Shown: positions 25,602 to 34,409 of the stretch, in pieces
Layout of the letters: each line of letters begins with the position of its first letter
Numbering within the stretch: position 1 is the stretch's first letter
From: Hyphomicrobiales bacterium
GTDB lineage: Bacteria > Pseudomonadota > Alphaproteobacteria > Rhizobiales > Rhizobiaceae
Assembly (NCBI GenBank): GCA_900469445.1
Contig: UBXM01000023.1
Span: 62,001-126,000 of the forward strand
Length of the DNA stretch: 64,000 nt
Direction: 5' to 3'
Made by a program: the position numbers and the translations under genes
The notes under the pieces: model-generated
What the model was told of the DNA's origin: nothing
The model's database searches: none
The model's input: only the letters and a program-made list of their open reading frames with translations

Positions 25602-27211
25602 CAAATCCGCTGTTTCCGTTGCTCGATGGCCTGGCGAATACGGGCCAGATCTTTCTCGATAACGCCGTCCAGAAGAACTGGAGCGAGATCGAGGACCTGG
25701 AAAAGGAGCAGGGATCGCTGGAAGCGCATGCGAAGCAACAGCGTGCCGGCACGGCACTGACCAGCACGACCGGTACCTCGGCATTCACGGATGCGGTGAT
25801 CCGCACGCAGCCGGTTTCACACCCGGATGTCGATGCGACGCCGTCCCTGTTTGAAAAAATGGCGGAAAACGGGTTTGATCCCGTTTCCTTCGGTGACGTG
25901 GAGGATGGCGAGCAGGTTGACGCTGCAAGGGATAACCGCCCCGCCTCCGCCGCCCGGAGCTTGACGCCCGGCCATGCCGCGCCGGCTGCGACGGCAGCCC
26001 AGACGGGGGCGGCTTCTGGCGTGCCCGGAGGCGAATGGCAGACGCTCGGCGAGGCAGCCTCCTCATCGGCCACGATCACGGCTGACGGTTCAGGCCGGAT
26101 GATCGAAACGGCCGCGACCGGCATCGATCATAGCCTTGCCTCGTCGGGCAGTTTCGTCGCCGCGCAAAAACTGCATGCGGCGGTGCGCTCCCTGTCGCCG
26201 GAGCAGGTGTCCATCCTGCTCGACAAGGCAGGAGGCGCGATCGCAGCCATGTTCGAGAGGACGGTGCGGGGGGAGGATGGCGGCGGCCGCGCGGAGGAGA
26301 GGCAACGGGAAGTTCGCATTGCGCTGTCGCTTGCGCATGTGGCTGCGGCGATCGACAAGGACCCGCGCAATCCGTCGTCCATGCGGCTGGTGCAGGATAT
26401 CTGCGCCATCGTGCTGGCATCGGCGGCGCCGAACGACAACACCACGTTTTCCGGCCTCGCGCAGGCGATCGGTGTTGGCGCCGGTGCAAGGCTGGCGCTC
26501 GCGGTTGCCACGCATCTCGCCCATCACGACGAGGATCCTTCACGCGCGCCGGCGCTGATGACGCTGGTTCTTGCCGGTTTCGTGCGCCTCGGTGAACGGG
26601 TCGATGATGCTTATGCCGAGGTTCTGAAACACACCGGTCCACTCTGCCTGGAATGGTTCAAGTGGCGTGGCGAGGGTCAGGAAAATGCGTTGCGGGCCCT
26701 CGTCAACGCACTCAAGGCGCAGCCCGCCTATCTCGAAAGGCTGGCGCCGCAACTGGAACGGCTGGAACAGGCGGGGCTCGAGGCTTTTCGCGCCGTCCGC
26801 GACCTTGCCGTTTATACCTCCGACCGCAATTTCCGTGAGGTGCATGAGCGGTTTCTGGCGAACCCGAGCGTATTTGCCGCGATTGCCGGCAGCCGCACGG
26901 CGCTGAAGGATATTCGCCATCTGTCGCTGGTGACGAACGGTGGGCAGGGTGGGCCGGTTCTGGAGGCCGTTCGGCTGACATTGACGCAGATCGGTTTCGA
27001 TGCGCCGCGGGCGGCTTTCCTTGCGGATCTCGGCCAGCTTGGGAGTGATGCCCTGATGCTGGGCGCCAACTGGACGGAACTCGATGATTTCGAGTTCATG
27101 GAAATGCAGGGCCGTGCTTTCCAGCGGCTGCTTGCCTTCCTGAATGGTCAATATGTACTGGCGGAAACACCGGAGACGATCGGCTTCGACGATGCCGACA
27201 TGCAGGTCTGA
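25598..27211 (+). CDS. 537-aa unrecognised protein ending the plus-strand T3SS operon
   Basis: Start at 25598 is supported by GGAGAGG eight bases upstream and by an ATGA overlap with sctT; the open frame extends upstream only as a shadow of sctT. Residues about 1-190 are low-complexity, Ala/Ser/Thr/Gly-rich and probably disordered, like the secreted N-terminal part of some T3SS regulators. From about 190 to the end the protein is helical and soluble, with a final acidic tail. Layout and place make a gatekeeper (SctW), a needle-length regulator (SctP) or a secreted component possible, but I recognise no diagnostic motif. No counterpart for SctW or SctP is evident elsewhere in the locus. Confidence 0.6.
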   Translation: MTNPLFPLLDGLANTGQIFLDNAVQKNWSEIEDLEKEQGSLEAHAKQQRAGTALTSTTGTSAFTDAVIRTQPVSHPDVDATPSLFEKMAENGFDPVSFGDVEDGEQVDAARDNRPASAARSLTPGHAAPAATAAQTGAASGVPGGEWQTLGEAASSSATITADGSGRMIETAATGIDHSLASSGSFVAAQKLHAAVRSLSPEQVSILLDKAGGAIAAMFERTVRGEDGGGRAEERQREVRIALSLAHVAAAIDKDPRNPSSMRLVQDICAIVLASAAPNDNTTFSGLAQAIGVGAGARLALAVATHLAHHDEDPSRAPALMTLVLAGFVRLGERVDDAYAEVLKHTGPLCLEWFKWRGEGQENALRALVNALKAQPAYLERLAPQLERLEQAGLEAFRAVRDLAVYTSDRNFREVHERFLANPSVFAAIAGSRTALKDIRHLSLVTNGGQGGPVLEAVRLTLTQIGFDAPRAAFLADLGQLGSDALMLGANWTELDDFEFMEMQGRAFQRLLAFLNGQYVLAETPETIGFDDADMQV

Positions 27212-27245
27212 ACGGACGCCCTGACCCGGTGCCGGGACCGGAAAC

Positions 27246-27281
27246 ATGAAACGCCGGCAGCCTTCGCCGCCGGCGTTTCAT
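27246..27281. terminator. Bidirectional terminator between convergent T3SS genes
   Basis: A perfect 13-bp inverted repeat (ATGAAACGCCGGC / GCCGGCGTTTCAT) with a 10-base loop. The stem ends in AAA and TTT tracts on either side, so it can act in both directions. It lies between the stop of the 537-aa gene (plus) and the stop of the 152-aa gene (minus). Confidence 0.85.
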
Positions 27282-27293
27282 CATGTCTGCGGA

Positions 27294-27752
27294 TCAGTTC
27301 TGCGCACGCTGCTTGGTGGCGTCGAGTTCCGTCTTGCTCTCGGTGGTGATCTCGGTGATCTTGGCCGAGGCGCCGATGGCGCGATCGAACGCTTCGGTCA
27401 TGGCGGCAATGGCTTCGACCGAGGTGCCTTCGAGGCCGCCGGCGGCAGCCCATTCGAGGTTCCAGATGCCGGAAAGGCCATCTTCGCCCGCGACGTCATG
27501 GGTTTCGATGGCGGTGAACACGTCTTCGTGGCGCACCATGTAGGAGGCCGCTGCCGAAACCTCGGACGGCACGTCGCCCTTCTGGTTGTTGGCGAGTTCG
27601 GACAGTTCGCGTTCATTGATCGCGGACTTGCCGTTTTCCTTGAGATATTCGACCAGAACCTGGCTGGATTTCGCCGCGTTGAGCTTCTGCTCGAACGAGG
27701 AATAGGTGGACTGCGAAGGGGCCGTTACGCCGGCGGGCAAAGTGATGGACAT
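27294..27752 (-). CDS. 152-aa T3SS protein with a pilin-candidate tail
   Basis: The ATG at 27752 has AAGGAAG six to seven bases upstream. Residues 1-115 are soluble: a Ser/Ala N-terminus, a helix with ELSELANNQKGDVPSE, and a module with spacing A-A-x-x-x-x-x-x-x-x-F-x-x-x-(E/D) and an acidic glycine-rich turn that resembles the C-terminus of the 1101-aa protein. The last 35 residues (TEAFDRAIGASAKITEITTE and on to LDATKQRAQN) nearly repeat the C-terminus of the 55-aa pilin candidate. It may be a filament-tip, cap or secreted partner that uses the same helix to join the filament. No signal peptide. Confidence 0.55.
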   Translation of the reverse strand: MSITLPAGVTAPSQSTYSSFEQKLNAAKSSQVLVEYLKENGKSAINERELSELANNQKGDVPSEVSAAASYMVRHEDVFTAIETHDVAGEDGLSGIWNLEWAAAGGLEGTSVEAIAAMTEAFDRAIGASAKITEITTESKTELDATKQRAQN

Positions 27753-28395
27753 CAAAATCTTCCTTGGCTGACAACAGTAAGGATTTATTCACCAAATCGA
27801 TGACGGTGGTGTGAAGTGAATACGAGCGAAAAACAGTCGTGTGGTCTTTATGCGAATTGGGGTTCGTTACTGCCAACAATAAACAGGATGAAGACCTGAT
27901 GAACTGCGTCTGTCGGAGAACGAAGTTGTCTGCCAGGAGATTTTCCATTCTGCATCAAGTGACAATAGTGGTGACCCTGAGTCCATACGGTGATGGTTGT
28001 CCGGGGCGGTGGTAGGCAGCTTGCATACGGCACAGCCTTGAATTGGAAATCACAATCATTCGAAAATAATCAGCTTGAATTTGTATGGCTTTGCATTCGC
28101 ACGATCAGTTGAATGCTCAGTGGGAGAGTCGGTGTATGTGCTATGGCGGGTATTTGACAGCTATCTAATTCAATCTCGCATTCGATTTTTCAGCGTTTTT
28201 TTGATCCCAACCTGCCGACCTGCATATGAAAACTCCTTTTCTTTCCTGTCGGCATGGTCTCGTTCGCTCAATGATCACTTACGCATGGTTGTGGAAACGA
28301 CAAAGACCAGCAGCATTCGAAATCAATTGACAATGAATAGCAAAGAAAAGATAGTCTGTGGTGAGGACTTCAAACGATCTTTGGGAGGAGATCAT
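27753..28395. other. Intergenic region between T3SS locus and sugar ABC operon
   Basis: About 640 bases, AT-richer than its neighbours, holding the promoter of the minus-strand 152-aa gene at one end and that of the sugar operon at the other. Open frames in it have neither ribosome binding sites nor recognisable products. It may mark the right edge of the T3SS island. Confidence 0.5.
28327..28355 (+). promoter_or_regulatory. Candidate sigma-70 promoter of the sugar ABC operon
   Basis: TTGACA at 28327-28332 and GATAGT at 28350-28355 are separated by 17 bases, 40 bases ahead of the binding-protein start. The -35 box is perfect; the -10 box matches four of six positions. Confidence 0.45.
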
Positions 28396-29634
28396 ATGAA
28401 AACTTTCGCAAGACTTTTGGCTGCATCCGCACTGGCAATGGTGGCGACCGCAGCGCAAGCAGAGGATCTGACAGTCTGGACGATCAGCTATTCTGCGGAA
28501 TCGCAGGTCAAGGCACTTCAGACGGCGGCCGAGAATTTTGAAAAATCCCATCCCGGTGTGAATGTCGAGATCGTCATGCGTGGCGTCGATGAGCACAAGA
28601 CCGCCCTGCGTGTAGCAGCCGGGTCGGACAGAGGGCCGGACGTCTATATGAGCTGGGCCGGCCTCGGCCTCGGCGGCGAATATGTCAAAGCCGGTCTCAG
28701 CAAGGACATCACCGCCGACTACGCCAAATACGGTTGGAACGACCGCCTGACGGCGCCGTCCCTGGCATTTTCCAAGAGCTACGGTTCCGGCCAGCACGGC
28801 GTTCCGTTCCGCTTCTCCGGCGAGGGCCTGTATTACAACAAGGCGATGTTCGAAAAGGCGGGCATCACTGAGGAGCCCAAGACCTATGACGAACTCGTCG
28901 AAGCGGCCAAGAAACTGAAGGAAGCGGGCATTCCCGCCTTTACCTTCGGTGGTTCGGTCAACTGGCATCTGATGCGCCTGATGGACGAAATCCTTGAGAC
29001 GACCTGCGGCGCAGATGTCCACGACCAGCTGAAATCGATGAAAGCCGACTAGAGCAAGACCGAGTGCGCCACAAAAGCCTTCGCCGAGATGAAAATGTGG
29101 GGGCAGAACTATATCCTGTCGCCATTCATGGGCGTCGACCAGAAGCAGTCCTTCACGCTGTTCCTGGCAAAGCGCGCCGCGATGATGCTCGAAGGTGACT
29201 GGCTCGTATCGCAGATCAAGGAAGGCGGTAACGTCGACGATTACGACGTCTTCCCGTTCCCGAACGGTACCGGCCGCCTTTATGGCTTCGCCGAATACTT
29301 CTACATTTCGTCGAAGACCAGCAAAGCGGATCTTGCAGCCGAGTTCATCAACTCGTTTACCTCGACCGAATTCCAGACGGAAATTGCCGGCACGTTCGGT
29401 GCGCTGTCCGTCAACAAGGAAGTGAAGCTGAAGGACGACGCGTCTGCCATGCACAAGGAATGGACGCAGATCTTCGCCGATGCGAAGGGCACGTTCGTCA
29501 ATGGCGACCAGGCATTCCCGCTCGATGTGACGACCGAATATTTCCGCGTCATCAATGATGTCGCGGCAGCACGGATCGAACCTCAGGCGGCAGCGGCTGC
29601 GATGCAGACGTTTATCGGCAACCGCAAGAAGTAA
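28396..29634 (+). pseudogene. Sugar ABC transporter substrate-binding protein interrupted by an in-frame TAG
   Basis: Strong ribosome binding site (GGGAGGAG) and a signal peptide ending in AAQA. The frame reads as a CUT1-family extracellular solute-binding protein of 412 codons, but codon 219 (bases 29050-29052) is TAG. Reading resumes in the same frame directly after it with normal family sequence (SKTECATKAFAEMKMWG and on to a full C-terminal lobe). No frameshift is present, so this is a single nonsense change, for example TGG to TAG. The two halves would be a 218-aa N-lobe fragment and a downstream part from an ATG at 29089. Unless the amber codon is suppressed or is a sequence error, the transporter lacks its binding protein. 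Confidence 0.9.
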
Positions 29635-29652
29635 GTCGCGCGGCGCCTGATC

Positions 29653-29700
29653 TCTCCGCGGCGACGTCGCCGCGGAGACTGTCGACCTGCAAGGCAGGTC
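29653..29700. repeat. Two hairpins between binding-protein and permease genes
   Basis: A 26-base perfect palindrome at 29653-29678 (13 bp per arm, centre CG) is followed at 29684-29700 by a second perfect hairpin (GACCTGC / GCAGGTC, loop AAG). Stable hairpins after the binding-protein gene are common in sugar ABC operons, where they protect the upstream mRNA and reduce permease expression. Confidence 0.75.
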
Positions 29701-29725
29701 AGGACTCGGGACAAACGGGTTTCCA

Positions 29726-30625
29726 ATGTTCAATTCAAAATTCATGCAGTCCTCACGGACGCAAGCCGTGCTGCTTATCGGTCCGGCGCTGGCGGTTTAT
29801 GCCACCTTTGCCATCTGGCCGATGATCGAGGTCGTGTTCCTGAGCTTCCAGCAATGGAACGGCCTCGACCCGCACAGGGAATGGGTCGGACTTGCCAATT
29901 ACCAGTATATTCTGACGAATGACGCGGTGTTCTGGGTTGCCCTGCGCAACACCATCACCTGGACAATTCTGGCCGTCATCTTCCCGCCCACCATCGGCCT
30001 GTTGTTGGCGCTCGGCCTCAATCAGCAGCTTTTCGGCCGGGTGCCGATGCGCGCCATCTACTATCTGCCGGTCATCATCGCACCAATCGCGGTCGCGACC
30101 ATCTGGCGGTGGATGTATGACCCGTTCTTCGGCCTGTTCAACCAGGTGCTCACCAGTCTGAGCCTGCAATCGCTGATCAGCGACTGGCTGGGTGACCGCG
30201 AAATCGCTCTCTATTCGATGTTCGTCGCCTATACCTGGCAGTATGTCGGCTTCTCCATGGTGCTCTTCCTTGCAGGCCTGCAGAGCGTCGATCGTTCGCT
30301 GGTGGAAGCTGCACGCATCGATGGCGCCAGCCGTTGGCAGGTTTTCCGGCATGTGACGCTGCCGGCGTTGCGGGTAACGCTGGCGATCGTCCTCGTTCTG
30401 TCGACCATCTCTTCGCTCAAGGCCTTCGATATCGTTTACGGCATGACCGGCGGTGGCCCGGCCCAGTCGACACAGATGCTGGCTTTGTGGGCCTTCATGC
30501 AGTCGATGCAGATCTTCGATTTCGGCAGAGGCTCGGCGATCTCAGTCATCCTGCTTCTGGTCACGCTGACCATCGTCGTTCCCTACCTGCGCTGGTCGCA
30601 ACGTGATGAAGGAGCAGGCGAATGA
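29726..30625 (+). CDS. CUT1 sugar ABC transporter permease (MalF type)
   Basis: 299 aa with six predicted membrane segments. The ATPase-contact EAA loop is visible as EAARIDGASRWQVFRHVTLP in the C-terminal half. This half of the permease dimer works with the next gene product to import an oligosaccharide or sugar derivative. Overlaps the next gene by four bases. Confidence 0.95.
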   Translation: MFNSKFMQSSRTQAVLLIGPALAVYATFAIWPMIEVVFLSFQQWNGLDPHREWVGLANYQYILTNDAVFWVALRNTITWTILAVIFPPTIGLLLALGLNQQLFGRVPMRAIYYLPVIIAPIAVATIWRWMYDPFFGLFNQVLTSLSLQSLISDWLGDREIALYSMFVAYTWQYVGFSMVLFLAGLQSVDRSLVEAARIDGASRWQVFRHVTLPALRVTLAIVLVLSTISSLKAFDIVYGMTGGGPAQSTQMLALWAFMQSMQIFDFGRGSAISVILLLVTLTIVVPYLRWSQRDEGAGE

Positions 30626-31497
30626 CTGCTATAGCACCCCGCCGCGAAGACGACGCCCTGCAGCTCAAGCCGCGCCGGGACCCGTTCCTGATCATCCTCT
30701 GGATCATCCTCGTCACCTTTGCGCTGGTCTGGATTGCGCCCGTCGTTCTGATCGCATTCACGGCACTCAAGTCGAATGCCGAGGTTATGGCCACAAGCGC
30801 GTTCACGCCGCCGCAGGAGATTGCCTGGAACAACTTTTCCGGCGCCTGGGCGCGCGGCAATTTCGAGACGACGTTCAAGAACAGCGTCATCATCACCGTC
30901 ATCAAGGTGCCTCTCGGCCTGATGTTCTCGGCGATGGCGGCCTATGCGCTGGCAAGGATCAGGCTGCGTTTCGGCAAATTGCTGCTGCTGTTCTTCCTTT
31001 TCGGCGCAATGATCCCGTTCCAGGTCATGCTGGCACCGATCTTCACCCTGTTGAACGGTTTTGGCCTGATCGATACCTATCCCGGCGTGATCCTGCCTTA
31101 TCTGGCCTTCGGCGTTCCCTATCAGGTCTTCATCCTGCACGGCTTCTTCAAGGCGGTGCCGAAGGAATTGTCTGAAGCGGCGCTGATCGACGGTGCATCG
31201 CATGTCACTGTCTTTCGCCGGATATTCCTGCCGATCTCGCTGCCGGTGCTGGCTGCGCTTTTGATCCTCGACTTCGTCTCCACCTGGAATGAATTCGCCA
31301 TGGCTCTGGTGCTGCTGCAGGACCGCCACATGTGGACCTTGCCGCTCGGTCTGATGTCCTTTCAGGGGCAGTTCTCGACAGATTACGGCCAGCTGAATGC
31401 GGCGATCGCCATGACCGTGTTCCCTGCGGTCCTCGTCTACATGATCTTCCAGAGATACTTCGTCAGCGGACTGACCTCAGGCGCGGTCAAGGGCTGA
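30622..31497 (+). CDS. CUT1 sugar ABC transporter permease (MalG type)
   Basis: 291 aa, six membrane segments, with the EAA loop EAALIDGASHVTVFRRIFLP and the C-terminal extension of MalG-type permeases. It pairs with the upstream MalF-type protein. Confidence 0.95.
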   Translation: MTAIAPRREDDALQLKPRRDPFLIILWIILVTFALVWIAPVVLIAFTALKSNAEVMATSAFTPPQEIAWNNFSGAWARGNFETTFKNSVIITVIKVPLGLMFSAMAAYALARIRLRFGKLLLLFFLFGAMIPFQVMLAPIFTLLNGFGLIDTYPGVILPYLAFGVPYQVFILHGFFKAVPKELSEAALIDGASHVTVFRRIFLPISLPVLAALLILDFVSTWNEFAMALVLLQDRHMWTLPLGLMSFQGQFSTDYGQLNAAIAMTVFPAVLVYMIFQRYFVSGLTSGAVKG

Positions 31498-31524
31498 AAA
31501 TCCAATCACATCAAGGAGTTAAAA

Positions 31525-33042
31525 ATGTCAGAACAAGTGAGCCAGTGGGACGTATTCGAGTTTTCGACCAAAGGTCCCGCAGGCGGCAATCCTTATCTCG
31601 ACGTCAATTTCGCAGCGACGTTTTCGCTCGGCAATCGCGACGTAACGGTTCCCGGTTTCTATGATGGCGACGGCGTCTACAAGGTGCGCTTCTGCCCGGA
31701 TACGGAAGGCGAATGGCGGTTCGTCACGACATCGACCGACAAGGCGCTTGCAGACCTGAATGGCCAGCTCTCGGTCGGTCCGGCCAAGCCGGGCGTTCAT
31801 GGCCCGGTACGGGTGCGCAACCAGTTCCATTTCGCCTATGCCGACGGCAAGCCGTATCTGCCCTTCGGCACGACCTGCTATGCTTGGACGCACCAGACGG
31901 TGGAACTGCAGGAACAGACCTTCAAGACGCTTGCAGATGGTCCTTTCAACAAGATCCGCATGGGCGTGTTTCCGAAGGATTATATCTACAACACCAACGA
32001 GCCGCTTTTCGACGTTTATGAGAAGCGCGCCGACGGCAGCCACGATCTGGATCGGCCGAATTTCGAATGCTTCCGCCATTTCGAGACGCAGATCGGCCGC
32101 CTTATGGACATGGGCATAGAGGCCGATATCATCCTCTTCCATCCCTATGACCGCTGGGGTTATTGCACGATGACGGAGGAGCAGGATTTCCGCTATCTCC
32201 GTTATATCGTCGCACGTATCGCGGCCTATCGAAATGTCTGGTGGTCGCTCGCCAACGAATACGACTTCCTCCTGGATACGAAGCCGATGGAGCGTTGGGA
32301 CCGCTTCTTCCAGATCATCGAGGAAGGCGATCCGCTGCGTCATCCGAAGTCGATCCACAATGGCGACGTGGACAAGAACTATGATCACCGCAAGCCCTGG
32401 GTCGACCATGTCTGCATCCAGAACTGGGACGTCAAGAAGACGCTCGACTGGCGTGCGGCCTATGGCAAGCCTGTCGTCAACGACGAGCCGGAATATGAAG
32501 GCAACATCCCCAAGGAATGGGGGAATATCGATGGCCACGAACTGGTTCATCGCTACTGGCTGACGCTTTGCCGCGGCGGCTATATCGGCCATGGCGAAAC
32601 ATTCCTAGATGCCAATGACGAGCTCTGGTGGGCAAAGGGCGGCGTGCTTCACGGTGAGGCGCCGGCCCGTATCGCCTTCCTTCGCAATATCTTCGAGGAG
32701 GATGCGGTCAACGGCCTGACGCCGATGCTGGAGCGCGGAACCACCTACAAGCGCGTATCCGCGGTGCAGGATGGTGATGTCCGCTACATCTATTTCGGCG
32801 AGCACCAGCCGGTCGAATGGGCGCTTGGCCTGCCCGAAAAAGATGGCGACTGGGAAATCGACCTTATCGACGTCTGGAACATGACGGTCACGCCGCTGGA
32901 AAAAGGACCGCTGCCGAAGGTTCATCCGCAACGTATCACCGGCGGTTCTCATATCACCAACCAGTTTGCCGCCGCATTCGGGCTGAAACTGCCGGGCAGG
33001 CCGTATCTTGCCGTGCGCATACGCCCGCGCAAGACGCATTAG
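31525..33042 (+). CDS. Putative glycoside hydrolase (DUF5060 / apiosidase-like DUF4038 / DUF5605)
   Basis: 505 aa with no signal peptide, so cytosolic. Residues about 8-90 are a beta-sandwich of the DUF5060 kind. Residues about 100-390 read as a TIM-barrel of the apiosidase-like (DUF4038) group: FGTTCYAWTHQT, then a probable catalytic Glu in LANEYD (E245) and a second acidic cluster in NDEPEYEG (E321, E323). The C-terminal beta domain fits DUF5605. It is set between permease and ATPase genes, which argues that it cleaves the imported glycoside inside the cell. The substrate is unknown. Confidence 0.8.
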   Translation: MSEQVSQWDVFEFSTKGPAGGNPYLDVNFAATFSLGNRDVTVPGFYDGDGVYKVRFCPDTEGEWRFVTTSTDKALADLNGQLSVGPAKPGVHGPVRVRNQFHFAYADGKPYLPFGTTCYAWTHQTVELQEQTFKTLADGPFNKIRMGVFPKDYIYNTNEPLFDVYEKRADGSHDLDRPNFECFRHFETQIGRLMDMGIEADIILFHPYDRWGYCTMTEEQDFRYLRYIVARIAAYRNVWWSLANEYDFLLDTKPMERWDRFFQIIEEGDPLRHPKSIHNGDVDKNYDHRKPWVDHVCIQNWDVKKTLDWRAAYGKPVVNDEPEYEGNIPKEWGNIDGHELVHRYWLTLCRGGYIGHGETFLDANDELWWAKGGVLHGEAPARIAFLRNIFEEDAVNGLTPMLERGTTYKRVSAVQDGDVRYIYFGEHQPVEWALGLPEKDGDWEIDLIDVWNMTVTPLEKGPLPKVHPQRITGGSHITNQFAAAFGLKLPGRPYLAVRIRPRKTH

Positions 33043-33054
33043 AGAGGTATCATC

Positions 33055-34113
<1,059 letters not shown>

Positions 34114-34409
34114 TGTGGATAGGATAGGGCGTAAAGGATTATCCGGAGATTGCGTAGGTTTTTATCGATTGAATGGCGCTGGGAAATTACAACTCTCCCC
34201 GCCTTCAGGCTCGCGCAATCAAATCCTCATCAAATCATTGCCATTCAACCCGTCTGATCGAAAGCTCCTCCGCATACCCGGGCGCGATGGGAAGGAGGTT
34301 CCGCGGATCTCATCAGGCCGAACGACATGACCGTTGCAGCCGTCGTGTGGTGCCCCGTTAATGGAGGCACCACCATGGCGAAAGTTCGCCGGGAATTTGT
34401 CTCAGGAGA
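34114..34409. other. Spacer between convergent sugar and receptor genes
   Basis: Just under 300 bases between the sugar operon (plus) and a receptor gene (minus). I see no gene; short open frames here lack support. Confidence 0.5.

Noticed and set aside
28279..29745. 488-codon minus-strand open frame across the interrupted binding-protein gene
   Set aside because: Antisense frame, no domain; the plus-strand reading is a clear ABC solute-binding protein apart from one TAG.
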